A stretch of 26,302 nucleotides of DNA from a bacterium. GTDB taxonomy: Bacteria > CAIJMQ01 > JAADFP01. The position numbers and the translations under genes were made by a program. Below the pieces are notes generated by a model. That model was not told the DNA's origin, ran no database searches, and saw only the letters and a program-made list of their open reading frames with translations. Shown here piece by piece: positions 5,903-14,516 of the stretch. Numbering within the stretch: the first letter of the stretch is position 1; each line of letters begins with the position of its first letter. Location: contig JALUVB010000107.1 of NCBI GenBank assembly GCA_027021085.1, positions 1 to 26,302 on the forward strand. The letters are read 5' to 3'.

Positions 5903-8311
5903 ATGGGATTACCCTGGCATCACTACTACTTCTCTGAAGGCCGTGTATGTGTGGAGGCTTCTGAAGAGGAAGACGGATTTAGTGAAATTCGTTACTATGG
6001 AATCCAGCCCTTACCCGGGGCAGTCATTTTTAAGGGCAGGGCCATTACCCTGAATTACGAGGGAAAGCTTATCCCTTTTTCCCATATGGAAATATTTCCT
6101 TTTGGGTTTATCAATGATTGGAGAAATGAGGGGGAGGAGCATCGTTATGCGATGGCTCTGTTTCCCCGGGGGGTAGTGTTCCTGTTCCCGGAAGAGAATA
6201 GGGAAAGAGAAATAATCCTGTCTATTCCTGTAGCTTCATTTGTAGATAAGTTGAAACATACAGATGAATTTGGCAGGACCCATGAGGTAAGAAGTGTAAA
6301 AGAAGGGTTGGGCTTCAAAGAAGAAATAGATGGGTTGTTCTTCAGAATTCATGACAGATTGACGGTAGAGAGGAAGCGTTCCTCACAGGTATTAAGAGAG
6401 GTCAATGTGCTCCAGTTGCCCGACTTAACCATGGAAGCGGATGTTTATGGTGTATGCGTGGCAAACCAGCCTTTAACTTACCGAAAGGTAAATGGCAATC
6501 ATCTCCTGAGAGTAAACTCAAAAGAAAAAACAGCCTTTGCTTTTATATTTACCAATGATGAGGGAGAATTGAAAAGAGAGACGAATTCTTTTAGAAAAGA
6601 TGCCGATAAATACTTCGAAACGCAATATAGACGCTACCAGTCCATAGCTGTCCGGCTTCCGGAGATTAAAATAAAAGGCTCACTCGGCATCGGGCATTAT
6701 CATCACATCCCGGAATTTTTTAAGAAGCAGCCTCTTTATATTGAATCCTGCAAAGTGGAAGATACCGGGGCATTTAAAGCCAATAATTTTTACTACTGGG
6801 TTTGGTCCTGGGATATGAGTTGTCCCTGTTTTGGGTTACTGGAAGCCGGAGATTACGAGGGAGTTAAAAAGGCCATACTGTTCTTGGACAATGTTTATTT
6901 AGATGGGGTGGGGATTGGCTCGGCCTATACAGGGGACTTCAAACATTATCATACATCTTCAATTTGTGGAGCGCATAACTTAAATTATATTGCCCTGGTA
7001 TATAGATACTACATTTATACGCTGGATGAGGAAACCGTAAGAAAAGTTTATCCCAACTTAAGAAAGCTCTTCCTGGAGATATACTCTCGTGCTGATGAAA
7101 CTGGCCTTTTTTTGGGCAGAGGTAGTGGAACGGATAACCCGGAAGAATTTGGCAGGACCGCGTTTGCCTATGTAGCGTTAGACAGCGGCTGGTGGTATGA
7201 GGCGTGCAGATGCTTAGGCAGGCTTTCTCTTTTACTGGGTGATGAAGAAATCAGAGAAAAAACAAAGGAGATAGCAGGCAAAATAAGGGATAATTTTATG
7301 CGTATATTTTATAACCCGGAGATGGGGTTTCTCTACGAAGGGGTACACCCTTTGAGCCAGCCCTTAGAATTAGCCGGGGAGAAGAACGATACTCCCTTGG
7401 TGAGTAACCTGGGTCTCTTCCACGGTTACTATGGTGAAGAGTTAGTAGATGAAAAAAGAATGGAAGAGCTAGCGGATTTTGCCGAGGAGGCATTTCTAAG
7501 GGAGGATGGAATACATTATAAACCGGTATGGGAAAAAAGGGGTTATTATGGCTGGACCAGGATAGGAGAGAACTGGTTTCCTTTCCACGATATGTATTTG
7601 TGTCGGCTTCTCCGTAAAACAGGGAGAGGAAAAGCGTTGGAAAAAATTTTAAATTTGTACGAGATAAACTTCGCTCTGTATAAAGCAGTCTTTGAAGGCA
7701 AGAGTTTCAAAAAGCCCATAGCTACTCCCGGTGTGTGGCAATCCTTTTCTGCGGGGAGCTGGTATTCCACCTTGGTGCAATCTATCGTGGGAATAGAAAT
7801 TGACGAAGGAGGCATCAGTTATATCCCGGCAGATATTTCCCTGGGTATGGATTTATCGGGGGTTAAATTCAGAGATAGTGTGTGGAATATTGAGGTGAGA
7901 GGAAGCGGAAGATGGGCCGAAGGAATTACTGTAGATGGCCGTTTATTGCCGGGAACTCTCAAGGTGCCCCGGGAAATGTTGGTGGACGGCGCGCATACTT
8001 TAAATATAGAACGGAAGGATATTGTTTCTCACCCGGTTCTCCTGGAAGCAGTCAATGCTTATGTCAAGAGAATAAGGATAGCAGAGGATAGTTTGTCCTT
8101 TAAGGTGGAAGGAAGGGGAAGTATCCCGGTAAAGTTCTATTCTCCGTGGATACCCGCAGTCGAGGTGGATGGTAAGCCTGTCCAATTATTCTGGCATTCA
8201 GTGGGTGCGGGTTACTCTGGTATGGGAAGGATAACCGTACAATTGAAAGAGGGAGAAGCCATTATAACTATTGGGAAAAAAGGTTGCTCGGGAACAGGAG
8301 GGAAGATATGA
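5903..8311 (+). CDS. Cytoplasmic six-hairpin glycoside hydrolase, clan GH-G-like
   Basis: 802 residues, no signal peptide. The start is set by GGAGGT at 5892-5897, 5 nt before ATG. Residues about 1-235 look beta-rich, about 250-640 look like an (alpha/alpha)6 barrel, and about 650-802 are beta-rich again. Within the barrel, YYWVWSWDM at 297-305 resembles the W-x-WD strand of GH63/GH37 enzymes, GSGTDNPEE at 407-415 resembles their 'SGxDNsP' acid motif (candidate Asp411), and RIGENWFPFHD at 553-563 offers Glu556 as a candidate base. I infer an exo- or oligosaccharide hydrolase acting on imported sugars; substrate is unknown and assignment to GH63, GH78-like or another six-hairpin family is not secure. 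Its TGA overlaps the next gene's ATG (ATGA), so the two are translationally coupled. Confidence 0.7.
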   Translation: MGLPWHHYYFSEGRVCVEASEEEDGFSEIRYYGIQPLPGAVIFKGRAITLNYEGKLIPFSHMEIFPFGFINDWRNEGEEHRYAMALFPRGVVFLFPEENREREIILSIPVASFVDKLKHTDEFGRTHEVRSVKEGLGFKEEIDGLFFRIHDRLTVERKRSSQVLREVNVLQLPDLTMEADVYGVCVANQPLTYRKVNGNHLLRVNSKEKTAFAFIFTNDEGELKRETNSFRKDADKYFETQYRRYQSIAVRLPEIKIKGSLGIGHYHHIPEFFKKQPLYIESCKVEDTGAFKANNFYYWVWSWDMSCPCFGLLEAGDYEGVKKAILFLDNVYLDGVGIGSAYTGDFKHYHTSSICGAHNLNYIALVYRYYIYTLDEETVRKVYPNLRKLFLEIYSRADETGLFLGRGSGTDNPEEFGRTAFAYVALDSGWWYEACRCLGRLSLLLGDEEIREKTKEIAGKIRDNFMRIFYNPEMGFLYEGVHPLSQPLELAGEKNDTPLVSNLGLFHGYYGEELVDEKRMEELADFAEEAFLREDGIHYKPVWEKRGYYGWTRIGENWFPFHDMYLCRLLRKTGRGKALEKILNLYEINFALYKAVFEGKSFKKPIATPGVWQSFSAGSWYSTLVQSIVGIEIDEGGISYIPADISLGMDLSGVKFRDSVWNIEVRGSGRWAEGITVDGRLLPGTLKVPREMLVDGAHTLNIERKDIVSHPVLLEAVNAYVKRIRIAEDSLSFKVEGRGSIPVKFYSPWIPAVEVDGKPVQLFWHSVGAGYSGMGRITVQLKEGEAIITIGKKGCSGTGGKI

Positions 8312-11300
8312 AAAGAGTCATGCTGGGTATTCTGGTTGCGATGATTATGATGGGAGTTAATGGACATATGTGGAGGGTCAATGCGGCCGAGGAAGGGGAA
8401 ACAGTTGGCAAGGAAATGTCTAATTGTGATAGCACGTCAGGTTGGAGTGCGGTGCGTGTTCAGAATTGGGGGGTAGATAGAGTAAACAAAAAAGAGGGGG
8501 ACGGATCCTTGTATTTTGTTACCAATGGAGTGGGTACCTATGCAAGATTATCTTTTTCCCTGAGAGGCCCTGGCGATTGGTCAGATTACAAGGGAATTAC
8601 CTTCTGGGTAAGAGTCTCGCAGGTGGGAGAAGAAAAACTTTCACTCTTAGTTTACTCAGTGCGCAACAAGGCGGGCAAAGTGCCCTGGTATGCTTCTATA
8701 GATTCTCTGATGCCAGCAAATCCTTACCAGTGGAAAAAAATGAGTGTATTTTTCCGAAACATGCGAGTGGGTAATAATCCTGACCTTTCCCGGGTTACAG
8801 GGATTGAATTTCGAGTTGTGCCCAACAAAAAAGCAGGAGTTAAAGTCTGGGTGGATAATATTCGCCTGATTACAAGCAAGGAAGAAGCGGGGAGAAATCC
8901 CTTTGATGTGAACGACCAGATTGCGGATATAGAGAGACAGCCTATTTCTATGAAGCGTGCAACAAAAGAGAACGGCGCTGATAAGCAGAAGTTACTTTCT
9001 GAGCTCTCAAAGATTAATAAAAAGGGTGATAAGGCTATTCTTCTCATAGAGCCGTATTTTACCATGTTCTGGGACCTGCGCCTATTACCTATCAATCTGG
9101 ACAAATTTTTAGCTCGAGATGGATGGGGGATTGTCTCTGTAAAAGCAAACCGTTTGCCTTATGATCTAAGTGATATTCTTTCCCGGGTTCAGTTGCTGGT
9201 CATATCACCGGGAGTATTCGCCGGTGCTTTTAACAGGGAACAAATGTCCCAGATAGTTTCTTATGTGAGAAACGGCGGAAGCCTGTTAATGATAGGAGGA
9301 AGAGAGACATTCGGGGGAGGCTGGAGCAGCCCCTACCTTAAAACGCGTGATTTAAAAAGTTACCAAGGGTCGCCGTTGGAGGTAATATTGCCGGTAAAGA
9401 TTCAGTCAAGTCCGGATTTTATAGATGCGGAAGTCAGGCAAATCTGGGTGGATAATCCTGACCATCCTGTTACAGCAGGGATAGACTGGGATATGTTTCC
9501 TCCTGTGCAGGGGTACAATCGGGTAGTGGCTAAGAAAGATGCTGTAGTGCTGCTCAAAAATGGAATGGAGGGAGACCCTTTGCTGGTAGTAGGGAAAGCG
9601 GACAGGGGACGAGTGATGGCATTGATGCTGGAGTTTGGTATGCGGGGAGGAGTATCCCTGCAGGAGTGGCCGCAGGCAAAGCAGTTCTGGCAGCAGGCAG
9701 TAGACTGGCTGGCAAATATTTCTCCTGGACGTATAGTAACCAATTTAAACACGGACAAGCAGAGATATACTACGGGAGAAGTAGTGCGGTATCAAGGTAA
9801 GATTATTGCCTTGCCAGAGCAGGGAGGAGGGGAGAGGGGAAAAGGAGAGGTAGAAGTTAAGATTATTGCTGCAAATGGCAGGGTATTGGCTTCTCAGAGA
9901 GAATATTTCCCCGGTTTGCAAGGAACCAGAGAGCGTATCAGGGGTACAATCACCTTACCCAGAGATACTCCGAGCGGCATTTATCGTCTCTCTCTTTCCC
10001 TTCAGAAAGATAGGGTGGAAAGAAAAGCAGTTAAATTTTTTAAAGTAGTGCCTCAGCAGGGGATTCTATCTCTTCATACACAGCGTGATGTATTTATGCG
10101 GGGAGAAAATTGGATACCTGCTATTTCATTTGAGCCAAAGGAAAAGCTGTATAATCTCTCTCTTAGCGTTAAATTGATGGATTCTTCCGGGAATACAGTG
10201 TACAGAGCGGAGAAAACCTATGATGCGGTAAAAGGTAAAGTGGTCTGGCGTCCTGAGATAAAACTCGTCGCCCTGCGATACGGAAATTACAGGTTCAACT
10301 ATTTGGCTAGTACAGGTTCTATTTTTATCGACCGGAAAACCTTCCCAATACAGATAGTAAAAAATTGGTGGGAGTATCCTGTCTTTGCCCGCGGTATGTA
10401 TGTCAGCCCCTGGCGAAACAGGAAAGCTATAGAGATAGCATACGATGATTTTCTCCGACATTCAGTAAATTATTTCTCTGACCAGGCACTCAGTCGACAG
10501 GTAGGGACCCAGTATTTTGTGCTTAATGAAAGCCTGAGAAGAGGACTTATCCCCGTTGCTACACTACAGGCTTCTTCCTCAGAGAGATTTCGAGATGAAC
10601 TTAGCAGATATCCAGAGCAAAGAATACGTCTTCCGGGAGGGAAGATATTTCGTGCTCCAATGGGAATGTTTAGTTTCTGGAGTCCTGTATTCCGCAGCCT
10701 GTTGGCTCAATATGTTCCCGGCTGGGTGAAGCAGTATGAAGGATTTCCCTCTTTCAAAATAGTTTCTATTGATGACGAGGCTTCGGTAATTGATGACACC
10801 AGCCCTCCTGCCCTGGAAAAGTACCGGGAGGTTTTTAATGAGTCTCCGCCCAAGGTGGAAGGGGCAGGATTCAATGTTACCTTTCCTCCCTCTACCCCTG
10901 AAGAGAAAAGGTTGCACTGGCAATACTTTAAAGCTTATACACGCCAGCAATATAACAGTTTAGTTGCCTCCCTCATCAAGAAAACATTACCCCGTATGCG
11001 TGTTACTACTACTCATGCCTCAGACGCACGCTCCCAGGTAGCAGCTTACGGCAACTATCTGGGGATGAATCCCCGTGACCTGGATATAATCTGGCAGCAT
11101 GTATACCCGATTGGAACACGAGACTGGGCTCTTGATCCAGGATTTACTGTTAAGTGGGGTGGAGAACATTCCTTTGCTGCCTATTTAACTTTCAATCGCA
11201 GGAAAAAGAGCTGGATAATGCCCCAGACACACTATGGCCTCCGACAAGTTAAAAATGGAAAAGTATCCTTGGGCGGGATTTTACCTCCCGAGTTTGTGGA

Positions 11301-12393
11301 AAAAGAATTCTGGCAGGCGTTAACCTCGGAGGTGCAGGGGATATGGTTCTTCGCTTACAACGTTCCGCAACACGGATGGGTAATGCCGGGGACAGATACC
11401 TGGGAACGATTGGGGCAACTCTTTAAAATTTTGAAAGAAGTAGGGCCTTTACTCATTACTACCGAACGTCCCCGGGGAAAGATAGCAGTGCTGTATGCCT
11501 TTACCACGGATGCGCTTAATAAAGATACCTGGGGACAGATGAGGAAACAGTCTGTTTTCTATAAACGATTGGTAGAGAAACATCTTCCTGTGGATTTGAT
11601 TTATGAGGAGGATATAGTAAAAAATAAGGCTCTGGAAAACTATAAACTGCTCTTTCTGCCCGGCGTGATAGCTGTGCGAAAAGAGGTAAGAGATGAAATC
11701 CAGAGATTTCTCCAGGAAGGTGGAGTAGTTTATCAGGGCGTGGAGTTACAGGATAAGTTTACAAAAGCCCATACCGTAAATTTTGCCAGCATAGATGGAG
11801 TTGAGTTAGACAAAATAGCACAAACTTTGCAGATAAAGAAGATAATTGATTCTCCTTCTAAAGAGTTAATGGTTGGGATAGAGAAAGGAAATGGTGTAGA
11901 TGTTCTTATTCTCTCCAACCAGGATGTCAGACGAGCTCGCACCTTTTCTTTTTCCGCGAATTCATTACGTTATCCTTTTGCCTATGACCTTGTTGAACAT
12001 CGGTTTGTAGGGAATGGGCAAAACGGAAGATTACAATTAACTATGAAGGCTTCCCAGGGCACTATCTTAGGCTTCTATCCTGAAAAAGTTTATAAAACTG
12101 TAGTGTCTGTGCCAGAGAGAGTAGAGGCAGGAGAAAAGGTTAATATCAGGATAGAGGTAAAGGGTTTCTCCAATCGGGTAATTGACTCCTCCTTTCCTCT
12201 GGAAGTGGTAGTCAAAACTCCTGCTGGCAAACGGAGTTTATATTCGGGATACCTGGTAACTTCGCGTGGCAGTATAGACTATCGAGTTAATTTAGCTAAG
12301 AATGATCCCAAGGGAAAATGGACGGTTATGGTAAGAAACTTGGCCACGGGAGAAACAGTGGAACAGGTATTTAAAGTGAAATATAATTCTTAA
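8308..12393 (+). CDS. Large secreted multidomain GH42-like glycosidase
   Basis: 1361 residues from ATG 8308, chosen because AGGAGG at 8296-8301 lies 6 nt upstream and the protein then begins with a signal peptide (MKRVMLGILVAMIMMG, cleavage near residue 27). Visible order: carbohydrate-binding-like beta-sandwich about 35-188, ending VWVDNIRLI; a class I glutamine-amidotransferase/ThuA-like alpha/beta domain about 240-470 (VRNGGSLLMIGG, NPDHPVTAGI); Ig/MG2-like beta domains about 474-686; an alpha/beta region about 690-1047 resembling a GH42 barrel, with IDDEAS (Asp822, Asp823, Glu824) where GH42 carries its acid/base 'NE'; a second flavodoxin-like domain about 1056-1148 like the GH42 trimerisation domain (FLQEGGVVYQG); and a C-terminal beta region. 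It probably hydrolyses a glycan outside the cytoplasmic membrane. The catalytic assignment is tentative. Confidence 0.65.
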   Translation: MKRVMLGILVAMIMMGVNGHMWRVNAAEEGETVGKEMSNCDSTSGWSAVRVQNWGVDRVNKKEGDGSLYFVTNGVGTYARLSFSLRGPGDWSDYKGITFWVRVSQVGEEKLSLLVYSVRNKAGKVPWYASIDSLMPANPYQWKKMSVFFRNMRVGNNPDLSRVTGIEFRVVPNKKAGVKVWVDNIRLITSKEEAGRNPFDVNDQIADIERQPISMKRATKENGADKQKLLSELSKINKKGDKAILLIEPYFTMFWDLRLLPINLDKFLARDGWGIVSVKANRLPYDLSDILSRVQLLVISPGVFAGAFNREQMSQIVSYVRNGGSLLMIGGRETFGGGWSSPYLKTRDLKSYQGSPLEVILPVKIQSSPDFIDAEVRQIWVDNPDHPVTAGIDWDMFPPVQGYNRVVAKKDAVVLLKNGMEGDPLLVVGKADRGRVMALMLEFGMRGGVSLQEWPQAKQFWQQAVDWLANISPGRIVTNLNTDKQRYTTGEVVRYQGKIIALPEQGGGERGKGEVEVKIIAANGRVLASQREYFPGLQGTRERIRGTITLPRDTPSGIYRLSLSLQKDRVERKAVKFFKVVPQQGILSLHTQRDVFMRGENWIPAISFEPKEKLYNLSLSVKLMDSSGNTVYRAEKTYDAVKGKVVWRPEIKLVALRYGNYRFNYLASTGSIFIDRKTFPIQIVKNWWEYPVFARGMYVSPWRNRKAIEIAYDDFLRHSVNYFSDQALSRQVGTQYFVLNESLRRGLIPVATLQASSSERFRDELSRYPEQRIRLPGGKIFRAPMGMFSFWSPVFRSLLAQYVPGWVKQYEGFPSFKIVSIDDEASVIDDTSPPALEKYREVFNESPPKVEGAGFNVTFPPSTPEEKRLHWQYFKAYTRQQYNSLVASLIKKTLPRMRVTTTHASDARSQVAAYGNYLGMNPRDLDIIWQHVYPIGTRDWALDPGFTVKWGGEHSFAAYLTFNRRKKSWIMPQTHYGLRQVKNGKVSLGGILPPEFVEKEFWQALTSEVQGIWFFAYNVPQHGWVMPGTDTWERLGQLFKILKEVGPLLITTERPRGKIAVLYAFTTDALNKDTWGQMRKQSVFYKRLVEKHLPVDLIYEEDIVKNKALENYKLLFLPGVIAVRKEVRDEIQRFLQEGGVVYQGVELQDKFTKAHTVNFASIDGVELDKIAQTLQIKKIIDSPSKELMVGIEKGNGVDVLILSNQDVRRARTFSFSANSLRYPFAYDLVEHRFVGNGQNGRLQLTMKASQGTILGFYPEKVYKTVVSVPERVEAGEKVNIRIEVKGFSNRVIDSSFPLEVVVKTPAGKRSLYSGYLVTSRGSIDYRVNLAKNDPKGKWTVMVRNLATGETVEQVFKVKYNS

Positions 12394-12561
12394 CATAATT
12401 ACAGGATAACCATTTCTCGATGTTCTTTCAGCGGTAGTAAGGCACCCCAAAGATCGCATTAGAGAATAGGAGAGGGCAAGGAGACAAAAGAGCAAAAAAT
12501 GAGAGAGGGTTCCCAGAAGACGAGAAATTTGATTCTCAGAAGTCTTTTTTGTTATTTGTTT

Positions 12562-12594
12562 GCCTTCACCCAGCGGTGAAGGCTTTTAATTTTT
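12562..12594 (+). terminator. Strong intrinsic terminator of the glycosidase cluster
   Basis: GCCTTCACC at 12562-12570 pairs perfectly with GGTGAAGGC at 12575-12583 around a 4-nt CAGC loop. TTTTAATTTTT follows at 12584-12594. It ends transcription about 170 nt after the secreted glycosidase gene. Confidence 0.9.
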
Positions 12595-12653
12595 CCCGCC
12601 TTAGTTTAACAAAGCTTTGAGCTCTCCCATTGAGATTTTCGGGGCAGGGAAAA

Positions 12654-12687
12654 AGTAGCGAGTAGTGAGGGGGCGGATAGGCAGAAC
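12654..12687 (+). repeat. Heptamer repeat array B plus shared 12-mer
   Basis: AGTAGCG 12654-12660 and AGTAGTG 12661-12667 are followed by GATAGGCAGAAC at 12676-12687, identical to 3271-3282. This is the shortest copy of the composite repeat, placed about 36 nt before the first glycosyltransferase gene. Confidence 0.7.
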
Positions 12688-12723
12688 CCAAAGCCGGGAC
12701 ATTTCTGGTAGAATATTATCTTG

Positions 12724-13641
12724 ATGTCTGAGCTGAGGATTCCTGAAAGCACCTCGTTTTTTTCCGTGGTTATCCCGGTTTATAATTCCCTCTCTTACCT
12801 GAAAAAGTCTCTCCCTTCTATTCTGGAGAGCGATACTACCGTTCCCGAGGTAGTGGTAGTAGATAACGGCTCCACCGATGGAACTGATGAATGGTTAAAG
12901 GAGGCCTACCCGTATATTCTTTTTCGCAGGTTCCCTAGCAATCGGGGGTTTTCCCGGGCAGTAAATGAAGGGATAAAGCTTTCTTCCGGTAAGTATATTT
13001 TAGTGATAAATGCGGATGTGGTGCTGGAGAAAGGCTTTTTCTCCCTTTTCCGCCAGAAAATCACCCGGGCTACTCAGGTAGGAATGTGGCAGCCTTTAAT
13101 TCTCTACCCGGAAGGGAATCTCGTTTATTCCCGGGGGCTTTATATCTCTCCTGCCCGCAGGTTCTACAACCTGGGAGAAGGGGAGCTATGCGGAGAAGAA
13201 AGAGAACGTGAAATATTTGGGCCGGCGGGTTGTTGCGCTCTGTACAAGCGGGAGTTGCTGGAAGAGGTGAAAATAGGAGAGGAGTACTTTGATGAGGACT
13301 TCTTTTTCTTATTGGAGGATTTTGATTTAGCCTGGAGGGCCAGGAAAAGAGGCTGGAAGGCTGTATATTATCCGGGGGTTAAAGCTTATCACTGGGGCAG
13401 GGTTACTTTTTCTTCCCGTTTCAGGCAGTACCTTTCTTTCAGGAATCGGTATCTCTTGCTGGCAAAAAATGAGCGGTTGTCAGAGTTTTTGCAAGATTTT
13501 CCTGCCTGGTTTCCTTACGAGATTGTCAGGTGTCCTTTCTTCCTGTTTTATAATCCTTACTCTATTAGGGCATACAGGGAAGTTATTCAGCTTTTGCCCC
13601 GCATGAGAAAGAAGAGAGAATGGATAAAAAAGTATCGGTAG
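12724..13641 (+). CDS. GT2 glycosyltransferase, WbbL/rhamnosyltransferase-like
   Basis: 305 residues from ATG 12724; TTG 12721 is directly upstream and no clear ribosome site supports either. GT-A fold features: SVVIPVYNSLSYL near the N-terminus, VVVVDNGSTDGTDEWL, INADVVL (the DxD-like position), GPAGCCALYKRELLEEV, and FFLLEDFDLAWRARKRGW, the 'ED.DL..R...G' acceptor/base block typical of rhamnosyltransferase-like GT2 enzymes. These transfer a nucleotide-activated sugar to a lipid-linked or glycan acceptor at the inner face of the membrane. The gene overlaps the next glycosyltransferase by 22 bases and heads a three-gene operon. Donor and acceptor cannot be read from sequence. Confidence 0.9.
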   Translation: MSELRIPESTSFFSVVIPVYNSLSYLKKSLPSILESDTTVPEVVVVDNGSTDGTDEWLKEAYPYILFRRFPSNRGFSRAVNEGIKLSSGKYILVINADVVLEKGFFSLFRQKITRATQVGMWQPLILYPEGNLVYSRGLYISPARRFYNLGEGELCGEEREREIFGPAGCCALYKRELLEEVKIGEEYFDEDFFFLLEDFDLAWRARKRGWKAVYYPGVKAYHWGRVTFSSRFRQYLSFRNRYLLLAKNERLSEFLQDFPAWFPYEIVRCPFFLFYNPYSIRAYREVIQLLPRMRKKREWIKKYR

Positions 13642-14516
13642 TGATTCTGAATTACAACGGCAAAAATTTCTTGAAGGAGCTTCTTCCTTCTCTTTATGCG
13701 CAAACTCGTCTTCCTGATGAAGTAATTCTTGTGGATAATGCCTCATCCGATGGCTCGGTGGAGTGGGTAAGAAAAGAATTCCCCGCGGTCAAAGTGAAAG
13801 TTAATCCTACCAACCTCTTTTTCTCCCGGGGAATGAATATCGGGATAAGGGAATCCCGGGGAGAGTTTGTGCTCTGCCTGAATAATGATTTAAAGCTCTC
13901 GGAGAAATTTTTGGAGAAAATTATCCGACCCGTAGATGACTCACCTGAGATAGGCATGGCCTGCGGCAGGATATACGACTGGGATGGAAAGCGGCTTGAT
14001 TCCTGCGGGCAGGCTATTTCTCTCTGGGGTGCTCCTAAGGATAGGGGCAGGGGAAGTAGAAAAAGCAGTAGGTTCTCAAAAGCGGAAGAGGTTTTCAGCC
14101 CGGGGGGGATAGCGGTTCTTTATCGCAGGGAGATGCTGGAAGATGTAAAAGAGGAGGAGGGATATTTTGATGAAGCCCTGAGGATTTTCTATGAAGACCT
14201 TGACCTTGCCTGGAGGGCCAGGAAAAAAGGCTGGAGGTGTGTCTTTGTCCCCTCAGCGGTGGCGTTTCATTACCGGGGAGGAACAACTATAAGGAAAAAG
14301 GGAAAGGGCCCCATGTTCATGTATCTTTCTCCCTACCTGAAAGAGCAGGTTATATTGAACCGGTATCGTACCTGGAAGAAAAATGCTCTCCTTAGAGAAT
14401 TTTTTGTGCGGTTGCCTTTCTTCCTGGCCTACGATATCTTTCTCTGGGCAGTGCATTTCTTAAGCTCGCCTTCCCAGGCTAAGAAAACATTCTGGAGGGC
14501 ACTCAGGGATGCTTGA
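13620..14516 (+). CDS. GT2 glycosyltransferase, paralogue of the upstream gene
   Basis: 298 residues. Same block order as the upstream protein: VSVVILNYNGKNFL, VILVDNASSDGSVEWV, CLNNDLKLS, FSPGGIAVLYRREMLEDV and FYEDLDLAWRARKKGWRC. The similarity extends through the whole catalytic domain and the C-terminus, so the two arose by tandem duplication or belong to the same close subfamily. It overlaps the upstream gene by 22 bases and the downstream polymerase by 8 bases, which implies a shared transcript and coupled translation. The likely role is a second sugar addition in building a surface polysaccharide repeat unit. Confidence 0.9.
   Translation: MDKKVSVVILNYNGKNFLKELLPSLYAQTRLPDEVILVDNASSDGSVEWVRKEFPAVKVKVNPTNLFFSRGMNIGIRESRGEFVLCLNNDLKLSEKFLEKIIRPVDDSPEIGMACGRIYDWDGKRLDSCGQAISLWGAPKDRGRGSRKSSRFSKAEEVFSPGGIAVLYRREMLEDVKEEEGYFDEALRIFYEDLDLAWRARKKGWRCVFVPSAVAFHYRGGTTIRKKGKGPMFMYLSPYLKEQVILNRYRTWKKNALLREFFVRLPFFLAYDIFLWAVHFLSSPSQAKKTFWRALRDA

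Larger units (their letters stand above)
12394..12723. other. Intergenic region between the glycosidase and polysaccharide clusters
   Basis: About 170 nt of purine-rich sequence without a gene comes first, with a weak hairpin (GAGAA/TTCTC) followed by TTTTTT just before the main terminator at 12562. After the terminator lie a short AT-rich segment with AAAGCTTT, two heptamer units and the 12-mer shared with 3271. I see no ORF of note and no convincing promoter; TAGAAT at 12709-12714 is the best -10 candidate but lies very close to the start codon. Confidence 0.5.

Noticed and set aside
8284-8307. TTG 8284 as start of the large secreted protein
   Set aside because: It would place eight charged residues before the signal peptide and lies upstream of the AGGAGG site that clearly serves ATG 8308.
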